DNA of 64,000 nt from Sphingobacteriales bacterium (GCA_016706405.1 JADJJT010000001.1:1429501-1493500), one strand, 5' to 3'; positions 42,414 through 52,293 are shown, counted from the first letter of the stretch. Translations and numbers: made by a program. Notes: a model not told the origin generated them from the letters alone.

Positions 42414-43832
42414 ATGGACACTGCTGCATTAAGCCTCCAAAATTTGCCCCAAATCATGTCGAAACCTCGTAACATTATTTTAATTGTTGCCGATAGTTTG
42501 CGCTACGACTCGGTATATGGTGCTGGCGAAACCCAATCGGTTTACACACCTTACTTAAACAACAACGCTGTACAGTTTGCACAAGCCCGCTCAAGCGGCT
42601 GCTGGACTTTGCCCGCAACGGCCTCACTATTTACAGGTTTAATGCCACATCAGCACGGCGCAACCAGCCAAACGCGCAACGTAAATCCAAACGTGCCAAC
42701 ACTTGCCCAGCGTTTAAAAGCTGCTGGCTACAATACCTTACAAATTACCGCCAACGTAGCTACCACCGATATTTTTGGCTTGCACAGAGGTTTTGACGAA
42801 ATACGCCGAATTTGGCAATTAGTGCCGGCAAAATTTAATCGCTTGCAACAATTATTAGTAATGGTGGGCAAGCCGCGAATGCGAAAAATGCTTTTATCTA
42901 AAGATGCCATTGCCAATAAACTTACCGAAGACTTAAAGGTTAGTACCACCTGGCTACAAAATACCCACGAAGACGTATTTAACGAAGCAAGACGCACCTT
43001 AGCCGAAAACGAAAAAAAGGGGCAAAATACCTTTTTATTTTTAAACCTCATGGAAACACATTTTCCATATCATGTAGCGCCAACTTTTGAAACCACCGCC
43101 GACTCGATATTAGGCCGCCTTCGCGAGATCTATTCCTTATTTCATGTAGTAAACCAAAGCTTTTTAAAAACCGGAAAAATAGGTATTAGCTCCAATATGC
43201 TGTCGCTTATAAAGCAACGGCAACGCCTCAGTTGGGAAATAATTGCCCCCGCCCTCGATAGTTTTGTGCAGGAATTACACCAAGATAAAGATAATTTAGT
43301 AATATTTGCCGCTGACCATGGCGATAATTTTGGCGAGCAAAACTGGCTCTATCATTTTTCGAACGTAAACGATGCAGGTAATAAGGTTCCAGTTTTTTGG
43401 CTTTCGCACAACCGCACCCATAGCCCGCAAACGGTGAACCTGCCTGTAAACTCAAAAGATTTATATCATGCCATTTTACAGGCCTGCCACTTGCCCGCCG
43501 AAGGCGACGGCATATCTATAACCGATGCCCCCGAAGCCTCTTGCTCGGTAATGCAAAGTTTTTGGTACAATAATCATGGTAAAACCCTGCCACAATTCAA
43601 ATACAATCAAATTTGTTTTGTAGAAGGTAATCAACGTTATTTACACCGGCATGGGCAGTGGTTTACCGCCCCAATTACCGAATTAGGGCAAGCCGAGCCG
43701 CTATTTATACCTATACCGCGCAATATACACCCTGTTTACGAACACGTTGAAGACCCGCGCCGCCGGCAATATTTTTTACAAACCTTAGCCGATTTTAATG
43801 TTTTTTCAGATAAAATTGGCACCGGACGTTAA
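42414..43832 (+). CDS. Sulfatase/alkaline-phosphatase superfamily hydrolase
   Basis: This 472-residue protein has the superfamily core: IILIVADSLRYDSVYG with metal ligand Asp27, and a nucleophile region SSGCWTLPATASLFTGLMPHQHG (Cys63, Thr65). A second metal site is in VIFAADHGDNFGEQNW. The classic sulfatase CxPxR signature is absent because no arginine follows, so formylglycine maturation is doubtful. Thr65 could instead be the nucleophile, as in phosphonate hydrolase or phosphoethanolamine-transferase relatives. There is no signal peptide, so it should be cytoplasmic. A second Met at codon 15 (MSKPRNII) is an alternative start. Substrate unknown. Confidence 0.82.
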   Translation: MDTAALSLQNLPQIMSKPRNIILIVADSLRYDSVYGAGETQSVYTPYLNNNAVQFAQARSSGCWTLPATASLFTGLMPHQHGATSQTRNVNPNVPTLAQRLKAAGYNTLQITANVATTDIFGLHRGFDEIRRIWQLVPAKFNRLQQLLVMVGKPRMRKMLLSKDAIANKLTEDLKVSTTWLQNTHEDVFNEARRTLAENEKKGQNTFLFLNLMETHFPYHVAPTFETTADSILGRLREIYSLFHVVNQSFLKTGKIGISSNMLSLIKQRQRLSWEIIAPALDSFVQELHQDKDNLVIFAADHGDNFGEQNWLYHFSNVNDAGNKVPVFWLSHNRTHSPQTVNLPVNSKDLYHAILQACHLPAEGDGISITDAPEASCSVMQSFWYNNHGKTLPQFKYNQICFVEGNQRYLHRHGQWFTAPITELGQAEPLFIPIPRNIHPVYEHVEDPRRRQYFLQTLADFNVFSDKIGTGR

Positions 43833-44034
43833 ACTGTTTTCACACATCCTTAAATGAAAATAGTTAGAGTGCATGCTTTAGCTTTCCAACAACAAGCAGT
43901 ATCCGGATATAAGGAGCGGTGCAACATGTGTTCAAACAAAAGCGTAATTCAAAAAAATAAACTTAAATAACTGTATATCATATTATAAATTCAAATTTTA
44001 TACCTAAGTTTGTTGTCAATAATTTATTGAGGTA

Positions 44035-45384
44035 ATGGGTTTCAAACAAAAAATAGACAGTTTATTTGTACACGCTAGCCGTGCCGACCGCAGGGTAATT
44101 ATTTTTTTATTATGCCTTTGCGTCGTTTTAATGGCTGCCCCTACAATTATGTACTATGTTTATAAGCCCCAAAATTTTAACACCGAACAACTTGCCCAAT
44201 TAAGCCAATTACACCAAAACTTAACCACCACTGCCGATTCGCCAAACACCAATAACCATGTATCCACAGTTGCGGCTATAACCGACTTGGCGCAGTTTAA
44301 CCCTAACGAACTTAACTATTCGGCTGCTTTGGCACTTGGCCTGCCTCCGAATGTAGCAAGTAATTTAGCTAAATATTTGGCCACAGGGGCGCGTTTTAAA
44401 AAGCCCGAAGATGTTAAACGCATTTATGGGCTAAGCAATGCCGACTATGAGCGATTATTGCCGTATATGGTTTTTCCGGAGGAAGATATAGCCGAAAATG
44501 AAGCGACAATATCCGGATTAAGAGATAAAAACAAACCCAATGACAGCCGTTTTTATCCGGATAAAACCGAAAATTCAAACGGTAAAAACTATAAAATACA
44601 AGCTCGCCCCTTCGACCCCAATAACCTTACCTATAACGAAGCCCTTGCTTTAGGGCTGCCTTCAACGGTAGCTAACAATATGCTTAAATACCGCAGCAAA
44701 GGAGGTGTTTTTAGATACAAAACCGATTTGAAAAAAATTTACGGTATGACCGAGCAGATTTTTGAGCAGCTACAACCTTATATTACCCTGCCCTCTAAAC
44801 CTGCTACTACCGACACAACAACCAAGTCTAAAATTTCACCTGCCAACCCAGTTGAATCATCCACCGAAGCGATTGCACAAAACAATGCCGGCAACAACAT
44901 GGCCAACACGAACGAGCAGCGCTACAGCCCAACTACATTTAGCGGCAGCAAAAAAAACATTGAAAACAAACAAGCGCCCAACACAGTGCTACAAATTAAT
45001 TACGCCACCAAAAGCCAATGGGCTGCTTTACCGGGTTTAACCCCACAGTTGGCCGGACAAATTATGGCATTTAAGACGGCATTAGGTGGCTTTTCAAGCA
45101 TTGAGCAGGTGGCTGAAACCAAAAATATGCCTACCGATGTTTGGCAAAAAATTGCCCCCTTGCTTGCCAATACCAACCCACCTGCGCTGCAGCAACTAAA
45201 CCTTAATACCGCCACTACCACCGATTTAGAAAAGCACCCCTACATAAATGGCAAAACTGCCCGCGCCATAGTTGCCCTCCGCGAAAAATACGGCCCGTAC
45301 ACCTCGCCTAAAAGCCTGCTCGATTTTGAAATTATGCCCCCCGAAAATTACCAAAAATTATTGCCGTATTTAACAGTCAAATAA
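44035..45384 (+). CDS. Membrane-anchored protein with four helix-hairpin-helix repeats
   Basis: This 449-residue protein has one membrane helix (VIIFLLCLCVVLMAAPTIMYYVY, about residues 22-44). Four ComEA-type HhH modules follow: LNYSAALALGLPPNVASNLA, LTYNEALALGLPSTVANNML (each with a 'KIYGM/L' second half), INYATKSQWAALPGLTPQLA, and LNLNTATTTDLEKHPYINGK ending in LLPYLTVK. Low-complexity linkers rich in N, T and P separate them. HhH modules bind DNA without sequence preference. In ComEA they bind incoming DNA outside the inner membrane, but Bacteroidota have many such proteins of unknown role. It stands alone. Confidence 0.8.
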   Translation: MGFKQKIDSLFVHASRADRRVIIFLLCLCVVLMAAPTIMYYVYKPQNFNTEQLAQLSQLHQNLTTTADSPNTNNHVSTVAAITDLAQFNPNELNYSAALALGLPPNVASNLAKYLATGARFKKPEDVKRIYGLSNADYERLLPYMVFPEEDIAENEATISGLRDKNKPNDSRFYPDKTENSNGKNYKIQARPFDPNNLTYNEALALGLPSTVANNMLKYRSKGGVFRYKTDLKKIYGMTEQIFEQLQPYITLPSKPATTDTTTKSKISPANPVESSTEAIAQNNAGNNMANTNEQRYSPTTFSGSKKNIENKQAPNTVLQINYATKSQWAALPGLTPQLAGQIMAFKTALGGFSSIEQVAETKNMPTDVWQKIAPLLANTNPPALQQLNLNTATTTDLEKHPYINGKTARAIVALREKYGPYTSPKSLLDFEIMPPENYQKLLPYLTVK

Positions 45385-45424
45385 TTTGAGGTTTGCAAAC
45401 AAAAAACAATTTATTTGATTTTTT

Positions 45425-46375
45425 TTATTTTTTCAACCCAATTTCACGCAGGCGCTCATCAAGGTATTCGCCGGCGGTAGTGGGTGGAAATTTTGCGCTG
45501 CTGCCAGGTTCAATGCACGATGCTAAACAAGTTAAATCCATTTCGGAGCGGGGATGTAAAAAAAATGGCACCGAAAATCGGGGGGTATGCCACAGTTCAC
45601 GGGGTGGATTTACAACCCGGTGTGTTGTTGATTTAAGGCGGTTATTGGTAAGACGTTGCAACATATCGCCTACATTGACTACAATTTCGCCGGGCGCAGC
45701 ATTAATTGGCAGCCATTTGTTATCGGTGGTAAGCACTTCAAGCCCGTCGGCGCTTGCCCCTACTAACAAGGTTATCAAGTCAATATCTTCGTGCTGTTCG
45801 GCGCGAATGGCCGATTTAGGTTCTTGGGTTATGGGTGGGTAGTAAATAGCGCGTAAAATACTATTTCCGTTATAAATTTTTTCGTCGAAATAATTTTCAG
45901 GAAGGTCAATAAATAAGGCCAAAGCACGCAACAATTGTCGTCCTGCTATTTCAAACTTGCGATAGGCATTTTGCAAAGCAACATTAAATTCTGGGAGTTC
46001 TTTTACCAACAAATTATCCGGATATTCGTTGCGGATGGGGTCGTCTTCGTCCTCAACGGATTGCCCCCATTGGTAAAACTCTTTTAAATCCGGATTTTGG
46101 CTGTGTTTAGCGTGTTCGCGTCCAAACGAAGTATAGCCGCGTTGGCCGGCAAGTTCTTTAATTTCGTACCGTTCTTTTAGGGCTAATGGTTGGTTAAAAA
46201 AGTTTTCTATCTGTTTATAAAGGTCGGCAATTTCAGCTTCAGTGAGGCCGTGATTGCTAACGGTAACAAAACCAACTTCTTCGTAGGCTTTGCCTAATTT
46301 TTGAACAAAGTTGGCACGGCGTTGGGCATCGCCCGAAGTAAAATCGGCCAAATCAACTTGTGGGATGGTGCGCAT
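45425..46375 (-). CDS. 2-oxoglutarate/Fe(II) oxygenase of the isopenicillin N synthase family
   Basis: This 316-residue protein opens with IPQVDLADF and GFVTVSNHGL, the N-terminal domain of plant-type and IPNS-type dioxygenases. The iron ligands are His195 and Asp197 in AEQHEDIDLITLL and His252 in STTHRVVNP. Arg266 and Ser268 in PRFSVPFF bind 2-oxoglutarate. Such enzymes hydroxylate or oxidise small molecules, and the substrate cannot be inferred. It is transcribed downstream of the substrate-binding protein gene with only 40 bases between them, so they are likely cotranscribed. Confidence 0.9.
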   Translation of the reverse strand: MRTIPQVDLADFTSGDAQRRANFVQKLGKAYEEVGFVTVSNHGLTEAEIADLYKQIENFFNQPLALKERYEIKELAGQRGYTSFGREHAKHSQNPDLKEFYQWGQSVEDEDDPIRNEYPDNLLVKELPEFNVALQNAYRKFEIAGRQLLRALALFIDLPENYFDEKIYNGNSILRAIYYPPITQEPKSAIRAEQHEDIDLITLLVGASADGLEVLTTDNKWLPINAAPGEIVVNVGDMLQRLTNNRLKSTTHRVVNPPRELWHTPRFSVPFFLHPRSEMDLTCLASCIEPGSSAKFPPTTAGEYLDERLREIGLKK

Positions 46376-46415
46376 GGCAAATAAAATATATACGTTATTA
46401 AAATTTTATTTATTG

Positions 46416-48182
46416 TTATTGTGGCACAAAATAAACATCGCGGAACAGCCTATACTCCATTGCGTTTTGTGGGTAGTTGCGTAAATTTGGCTGCAATAAT
46501 CGTTGGTCTTTCGAGTAGGTTAGCAGCAGGCAAGGCGCGTCGTTTACAATAATTTGGTCGGCCTGTTCGTACAAAGCGTTTCGCTGTGCGTTGTCAGTGG
46601 TGTGGATGGCTTGTTCAAAAATGCGGTCAAATTCGGCATTTTTCCATCTAAAAGTATTTAGGTACGTGGGTTTGCTGGGGTCGGCGGGTAAATGAGCGCC
46701 CCATAAAAAGGTTAAAAAGTTTTCGGGGTCGGGGTAATCGGCCACCCATCCGGCGCGCCAAAAATCAACTTTTCCGGCTTCGTGAGTTTCTAAATGTTGT
46801 GCAAAGGGCAGTTGCGTAATTTTTGTTTTAACGCCTAAGTTTTCTTCTAGCATTTTTACAACTGCTTCGGCTAATTGCTCGTTGCGTTTACCGCCGCTGT
46901 TAATTTGCAGGGTAATTTCGGGAAAACCTTTCCCCTCGGGGTAGCCTGCCTCGCTTAGCAATTTGCGGGCCAGGGCTGCATCGAAAGTATAACCTTTAAT
47001 TGTTTTGTGGTTATAGCCGGCAAATACAGGCGGTACAAAGCCATAGGAAGCGGGCATAGCTGCTCCTTTCATGGTGTTGTCGGCAAGACTTTGGCGGTCA
47101 ACGGCATAGTTAAATGCCAGACGTATTTTTTTATTGTTAAATATTTTTCCGGATGTTAAAAACCCATAGTAATTAATTTGCATCGAGGGGGCTTCTTGCA
47201 GTTGGTATTTTTTGTATTCGGATAATAAACTGCCTTTGCGGTCGGTAACTTCGTCGGCAATTTCTAAGGGAATCCGGTACATGAAGTCGAATTTTCCTTG
47301 CGTAAACTCTCTAAACTCGGCCATGTGTTCTTTAACAAACGATACACGTATGCCATCTAAATAGGGTAATTGGTTGCCATTGGCATCTTTATCCCAGTAG
47401 TTTGGATTTTTGAGCAGCAAAACGGCGTCGTTTTCTTTAACGGTTTTAAGGGTAAAAGCGCCGGTGCCTACGGCTTGAATACGCATATTTTCACCATACT
47501 TTTGGCGGGCTTCTTCCGGAAAAATATAGGCATAAGGCATCGTTAACAATACATTAAAAAAGCCCAATGGCTCGGTTAATTCAATTTTAACGGTGTATTC
47601 ATCTACAGCAGTTACCCCCGAGACACCTTGGGGTAATTTACCTCCGGACTTATAGAACTCATCGCCGCCTACAATACGGCCTTTAAAATAATCGTAACCT
47701 TTATTATCGGGGGCGGGTGTGTGCAGTATTTTAGCCCAGTTTACTACATCGGCGGCTTTAAGTTCGCGGCCCTTACCATCGGCAAAACAGGGGTCGTCAT
47801 GAAATTTCACCCCTTTGCGAAGCGTAAATGTATAAGTTTTGCCATCGGCACTAATATCGGGCATTTTTTCAGCCAAACAAGGCACTACACTTAGGTCGGT
47901 TTGGTTTAGGCGCAATAATCCTTCGTAAATTTGGTTGCCTATCCGGTGGCCTACTACCTCGCCGGTATTCAAAGGGTATATCGATCTAAAATACTCTAAC
48001 TCATTAAATTTAAGTACGCCGCCGTAATAAACTTCTCCGCCATTGGCTGGTTTAAGTTCTGTTTTAGTTGAGCCTGATGAAGGGGAGGAATTACCTCCGC
48101 CACACGCTGTAAATAGTAATAGTAAAAAAGCCGATGACAGCAAAGCGGGAACAAACAAAAGTTTTTGCCGATATGTTTTCAT
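46416..48182 (-). CDS. Oligopeptide-type ABC transporter substrate-binding lipoprotein
   Basis: This 588-residue lipoprotein has the lipobox LLLFTACGGG. The SBP_bac_5 fold shows in GHRIGNQIYEGLLRLNQTDL, PCLAEKMPDISADGKTYTFT, LRKGVKFHDDP, VKIELTEPLGFFNVLLTMPY, AFNYAVDRQSL and the late WRAGWVADYPDPENFL region. It should bind oligopeptides or a similar solute in the periplasm and hand it to an ABC permease. The permease and ATPase genes are not adjacent, as often in Bacteroidota. A TATCTTTG -7 element on the minus strand (48248-48255) lies 66 bases upstream. Confidence 0.92.
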   Translation of the reverse strand: MKTYRQKLLFVPALLSSAFLLLLFTACGGGNSSPSSGSTKTELKPANGGEVYYGGVLKFNELEYFRSIYPLNTGEVVGHRIGNQIYEGLLRLNQTDLSVVPCLAEKMPDISADGKTYTFTLRKGVKFHDDPCFADGKGRELKAADVVNWAKILHTPAPDNKGYDYFKGRIVGGDEFYKSGGKLPQGVSGVTAVDEYTVKIELTEPLGFFNVLLTMPYAYIFPEEARQKYGENMRIQAVGTGAFTLKTVKENDAVLLLKNPNYWDKDANGNQLPYLDGIRVSFVKEHMAEFREFTQGKFDFMYRIPLEIADEVTDRKGSLLSEYKKYQLQEAPSMQINYYGFLTSGKIFNNKKIRLAFNYAVDRQSLADNTMKGAAMPASYGFVPPVFAGYNHKTIKGYTFDAALARKLLSEAGYPEGKGFPEITLQINSGGKRNEQLAEAVVKMLEENLGVKTKITQLPFAQHLETHEAGKVDFWRAGWVADYPDPENFLTFLWGAHLPADPSKPTYLNTFRWKNAEFDRIFEQAIHTTDNAQRNALYEQADQIIVNDAPCLLLTYSKDQRLLQPNLRNYPQNAMEYRLFRDVYFVPQ

Positions 48183-48362
48183 AAATAAAAATTGTACTTA
48201 CTTATTTGGTATGGATTAGCGAAGTATCCGGATAAATTAAATAAGTACAAAGATACGGCTTTTGTTCAATAGAAGTAGCAGGTTATTTAACGGCAGTTTT
48301 TTCTATCTCCTTTATATTTTCAAGGTATTTGGGCATATAAGTGTGTTAAAATATTACTATTT

Positions 48363-48878
48363 TTATTGTTTTACTTGTTCTGCCGCTTCAAAGCACTTAC
48401 TATTCCATTTTTGTTGGTCTTCGTAGGCATCTCGGGCGTAAATGGGTGGGTAAAAATATTGTATTTTGCTTAAAAAGCAGGTGCAAAATGTATTGGCATC
48501 GAGGTTTTGTACACTTGCCATCATTTGCATACAGTAGTCTAACTGAAAGGTCATATCTTGTTCGTTCCAGCCATTTTCGTTTACAATAGTGATATTGTTT
48601 TCGGGTTTTGGCAGTTTTTTCCCTGATTTTGACAAGATAAATTCGGAATCGGTTGCCGGAATGGTGGTATCTTTTGAGCTTTGGGCAGATGTTGGTGGTG
48701 CGGTTGAATTGGTTTCGGTGGTAGTTTGTTGGTTTCCGGAATTGTTGGTGCTGCTGCTGTTTTGGCATCCGGAAGAGATAAACAGGTTGCAGAAGATAAT
48801 CATTGTAATTAAAAAGGCAATTCTGTTTCCGGATTTATTGTATGGATATAGATTTAAATAATCTGGTTGTTTGCACAT
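48363..48878 (-). CDS. Predicted lipoprotein, unknown function
   Basis: This 171-residue protein has a hydrophobic start (RIAFLITMIIFCNLFISSGC) whose SSGC looks like a lipobox. A low-complexity S/T/N/Q linker of about 50 residues follows. The C-terminal domain has four cysteines (LDYCMQMM, FCTCFLSKI, WNSKCFEAA), a spacing suggestive of a small disulfide-bonded fold. It starts 14 bases after the S24-type regulator gene, so it is probably in that operon and may be controlled by it. No family was recognised. The start chosen is the first Met; a start at MIIFCNLF is possible. Confidence 0.65.
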   Translation of the reverse strand: MCKQPDYLNLYPYNKSGNRIAFLITMIIFCNLFISSGCQNSSSTNNSGNQQTTTETNSTAPPTSAQSSKDTTIPATDSEFILSKSGKKLPKPENNITIVNENGWNEQDMTFQLDYCMQMMASVQNLDANTFCTCFLSKIQYFYPPIYARDAYEDQQKWNSKCFEAAEQVKQ

Positions 48879-48892
48879 ATATTTGTTCCTAT

Positions 48893-49762
48893 TTACTTTT
48901 TATCCATTATTTTGCGCAAGTGCGACACTTCGTTTTGCAGTGTTAAAATACTGTTCATTACCGTTTCCATTTGGTTTTCGGTGCGGTTTGTTTCAATTTC
49001 TTCGTTTAAGATAAAACTTTTTGCCTTCCAAATTTGCTGCACCTCGGCAGATTTTATGCGGTAAGGCGCAAATTCGCGGTTATCGCTTACTAATTGCAGG
49101 TGGGTTACCTCGCCGTTGGGGCCAATTTGTTTGGTTACCCGTTTATATACAATACCTTCTTCAAGCGAAACTACTATATAGGTTGTATTGTCTTTAATAT
49201 CTATAAGCTGCTCGACCCACTCACCAACAACGATAGAGCCGCTTGGCAAGGGCAGCATTGACTCACCTTTTATTTGAAAAGCCCGATAGGTGCCTGTTTT
49301 TAAAAATGGCAGGGCAAAACGGGGCAGCGATTTAATAAACTCAACACTTTGGTATTGTTGCAAGTAGCCGGCATGGGCAGGTGTTTCAACCAGCTCTATA
49401 TTTTGTTTATTTTTTTCATCAACGGTTACCACCATAACCTCAACGCCGGAGTTTGTTTTTAGTTTGGTGTGTTGTTCGGCAGGATTGACAGCTAACGGCG
49501 TTACAGATGCCGAGCTTGGTGGGGTGGAAGCCATAAGTCCGGTAAAAAATTCGTTGGCGGTTTGGCTAAGGTCTTCTTTTAATAATTTATCAACCGAAAT
49601 ACCTACCAATTTTTCAATATTTAGGAGTACTTCGTAGGGTGGATTTGCGCGCCCTTCTTCGTAAGCGCCTAAAGATGACCGTTTGATACCAATAAAGTCG
49701 GCAAACTCTTGTTGGGTTTGACCTTTGTATTTGCGAATAAATTTAATGTTTTTACTAATCAT
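48893..49762 (-). CDS. XRE-type repressor with S24 (LexA/CI-like) self-cleavage domain
   Basis: This 289-residue regulator has an N-terminal HTH (residues 5-60: IRKYKGQTQQEFADFIGIKR, then SLGAYEEGRANPP). A hinge carries a putative Ala131-Gly132 cleavage site in PAHAGYLQQY. The S24 peptidase fold has Ser168 (IKGESMLPL) and Lys207 (IVYKRVT), and a coiled-coil tail (about 240-289) may serve oligomerisation. By analogy with LexA and CI it would repress genes until damage or another signal triggers self-cleavage. No prophage genes are nearby. The lipoprotein gene follows immediately. Confidence 0.88.
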   Translation of the reverse strand: MISKNIKFIRKYKGQTQQEFADFIGIKRSSLGAYEEGRANPPYEVLLNIEKLVGISVDKLLKEDLSQTANEFFTGLMASTPPSSASVTPLAVNPAEQHTKLKTNSGVEVMVVTVDEKNKQNIELVETPAHAGYLQQYQSVEFIKSLPRFALPFLKTGTYRAFQIKGESMLPLPSGSIVVGEWVEQLIDIKDNTTYIVVSLEEGIVYKRVTKQIGPNGEVTHLQLVSDNREFAPYRIKSAEVQQIWKAKSFILNEEIETNRTENQMETVMNSILTLQNEVSHLRKIMDKK

Positions 49763-50014
49763 TGTCAGTAGTTTATAAATTTAATAATTAATAATGTGTA
49801 TTGTGGATAAAAACTTAGTTTTTTTACTAAAAATAATTGCATTTTGAGCATCAAATACTAATAATTGTAGTAATTTTGCCAAAAATTATAGCATTTGTAC
49901 GTTTATTACTTGCAAAATTAGCAAATAATTTGTTATTTACCAAATTATTCTAATTTTTTTATTTTTTTATCAAACTTAATAGTAAAATTAAATTAAAAAC
50001 AACAACTACTTATT

Positions 50015-50704
50015 ATGAGTCAAGTACTTCAACCCAGCAATCCTTTACATCCCGCCGTTTTAGGTTATAAAGGCATTTTTTTTGTTATCAGCATGGTTAT
50101 TACCACTAATTTGTTTTCGTATTGGTTATTTGGCGGCTCGGCCAGCGACTACCCAACACACTATAACCCAAGCGATAAACTATATTTGTTAAGCGAAGCC
50201 AGTATATACGTTGATAATGTAAACCACTTTGAAAACAAAATACGCGATGTTGCCGACCAATTAGAAATCCCAGCCGAATGGTTAATGGCCGTAATTTATA
50301 CCGAAAGCCGTTTTAATGCAAAAGCAGTTAATTTAAAAGGTAGTGGGGCAACAGGGCTTATACAATTTATGCCTACTACCGCCCGCGATTTTGGCACCTC
50401 TACAAAAGAACTGAAAGATTTAGACCACATTGACCAACTTGATTATGTGTATAAATATTTGCAAAATGTGCGCAATAAATACGGCAATTTTAAAAGTCTC
50501 ACCCAATTATATTTAGGAATTTTATATCCTAAAGCTTTAGAAGAAGACAATTCGTGCCTAACCCTTTTTGCCAAACCTGCCGAAGCCTACCGCATGAACT
50601 CAGGCTTAGACGAGGATAAAGACGGAGTTATTACCGTTAAAGATATAGACCGCCGGATGAAACGCATTTTTCCTACGGCGTACATGACCGAAAAAGATGG
50701 CTAA
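50015..50704 (+). CDS. Membrane-anchored lytic transglycosylase with EF-hand-like loop
   Basis: This 229-residue protein has an N-terminal membrane helix (about 20-40) and an SLT domain with catalytic Glu97 in MAVIYTESRFNAKAVN, then GATGLIQFMPTTARDFGTS and LTQLYLGILYPKAL. The C-terminal end carries a canonical 12-residue calcium loop (DEDKDGVITVKD), which would make activity or stability calcium-dependent. It cleaves peptidoglycan and may open the wall for a secretion or appendage system. It is divergent from the S24 regulator gene with a 250-base gap and may be regulated from that shared intergenic region. Confidence 0.85.
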   Translation: MSQVLQPSNPLHPAVLGYKGIFFVISMVITTNLFSYWLFGGSASDYPTHYNPSDKLYLLSEASIYVDNVNHFENKIRDVADQLEIPAEWLMAVIYTESRFNAKAVNLKGSGATGLIQFMPTTARDFGTSTKELKDLDHIDQLDYVYKYLQNVRNKYGNFKSLTQLYLGILYPKALEEDNSCLTLFAKPAEAYRMNSGLDEDKDGVITVKDIDRRMKRIFPTAYMTEKDG

Positions 50705-50886
50705 TGATTGAACCTAAAAATCTGTTTCAATCAAATTACAACAAAATAATCAGTGATAGAACTTTTCCGGATGGATATTTAAACTACTTCTGGTTTTAAT
50801 AAATACAAGCGATTTAAATATTAGTTATAGCATCAATGTATCCGGGCATCCGTTGGCGAGTTGTTACATTGAAAATATTTTCATTT

Positions 50887-52176
50887 CTAATGTATAAGCT
50901 CAAAGATAATATAAATCAACAAGCCTACAAGTCCACCCACTAAAGTACCATTAATACGAATAAACTGTAAATCTTTGCCTACTTCCATTTCTAATTTGTC
51001 TGCTACTTCGCGTTTATCCCAGTTTTTTACGGTAAGGCTTATATGTTGCGCAATCCAATTGCGATTCGTACGCAACAGGTGGTGTATTTCTTCCCTAACC
51101 CAATCGTCAATACGGTTTTGGAGTAGCGTATTTTCATACAAGTCATGGCTATAATCAAGCAACCATCCGGATAATTTGATTTCAAACTCGGCGGCTCGAG
51201 AGGTCAAATTTTCATTAAATTGTTTTTTAAGAGCCGACCAAATATCGTCTGTATAATCGGTAAAGGCATCGCTATCAATAATTCGTTGTTTAAATACTTC
51301 CATTTTCTCTCTTAGCTCATCACTTTTGCGCAAATTAATAACTAAATTGTCAATTGCCTCGTCAAATTCCAACCTCAAATCGTGCCCTTTATCTTTTTCA
51401 ACGTTTGTTAACAATGCTGTTACTGAGTTTATAAATTGTTCTGCAATCATTGCATCAACAAATTTAGGAATATATTTTGGAGCATATTTTTGAAAAATTT
51501 CGGTAATTTTGTCTTGATTTTCAGGGTCATTCAAGTAATTTTTTAGCGTTTTTGTTATTGTATTAATTAAAACATGTTTATGTTCTGTGTTTGTGGTCAA
51601 ATCTTCAAGCAGTTCGGCAGTTATAGTAGAAAAATCAGCTTGGTTTATTAATTTTTTGATTTTCCCTTGAAGGTAGTCGTTAATTTGAACTTCGTCGAAT
51701 GCATTTAATAAACTCGGCGTAATACGCAATAACTCGTTTGCTAAACGTTGCCTGTTTGTGTCGTTGCTAACCCATTCGATGAGGTTTTTGCTAAGGCTAA
51801 AATTAGCCATCCGGCTATCAATTGTTTCGTCTGATAAAAAGTTTGAGGTTACAAAATGTCCTAAATTTTGCCCAATACTTTTTTGATTACTTGCTATTAA
51901 ATCGGTATGTGGTATGGGCAAACCCAAGGGGTGCCTAAACAATGCTACTACGGCAAACCAGTCGGCTAAAGCACCTATCATGGCTGCTTCGGCAAACGCA
52001 GCAATATAGCCCAACCACGGGTACTGCGGTTTATAAAAACGAGCTACCGCAAATATTATGGTCATTGCAATTAATAATCCGGTAGCTATGAATTTAATCC
52101 GTTGCAACTTTTTTTGCTTTTCGGCAAGGCGGTTTTGATTTTCGGTAATGGTAGTATCTGAATCTATATTTGTCAT
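50887..52176 (-). CDS. DUF445 (YjiN-like) membrane protein
   Basis: This 429-residue protein has an N-terminal helix pair with the family signature AFAEAAMIGALADWFAVVALFRHPLGLPIPHTDLI, then QKSIGQNLGHFVTSNFL. A long helical middle region follows, and the C-terminal membrane helix is INGTLVGGLVGLLIYIIFEL. The DUF445/YjiN family is widespread and its role is unknown; some members are linked to envelope functions. The gene stands alone. The intact signature and length fit a functional copy. Confidence 0.9.
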   Translation of the reverse strand: MTNIDSDTTITENQNRLAEKQKKLQRIKFIATGLLIAMTIIFAVARFYKPQYPWLGYIAAFAEAAMIGALADWFAVVALFRHPLGLPIPHTDLIASNQKSIGQNLGHFVTSNFLSDETIDSRMANFSLSKNLIEWVSNDTNRQRLANELLRITPSLLNAFDEVQINDYLQGKIKKLINQADFSTITAELLEDLTTNTEHKHVLINTITKTLKNYLNDPENQDKITEIFQKYAPKYIPKFVDAMIAEQFINSVTALLTNVEKDKGHDLRLEFDEAIDNLVINLRKSDELREKMEVFKQRIIDSDAFTDYTDDIWSALKKQFNENLTSRAAEFEIKLSGWLLDYSHDLYENTLLQNRIDDWVREEIHHLLRTNRNWIAQHISLTVKNWDKREVADKLEMEVGKDLQFIRINGTLVGGLVGLLIYIIFELIH

Positions 52177-52293
52177 TAAAATAGATAAAATTCGTTTTTA
52201 AACTTAAGGTGAGTGGTTTTGATTATTTAATTTCTATCCGGAGTCGGAAAAGTTAAAGTTTCTTCTTAATATTTTGAATAAATTTTTCAAACT

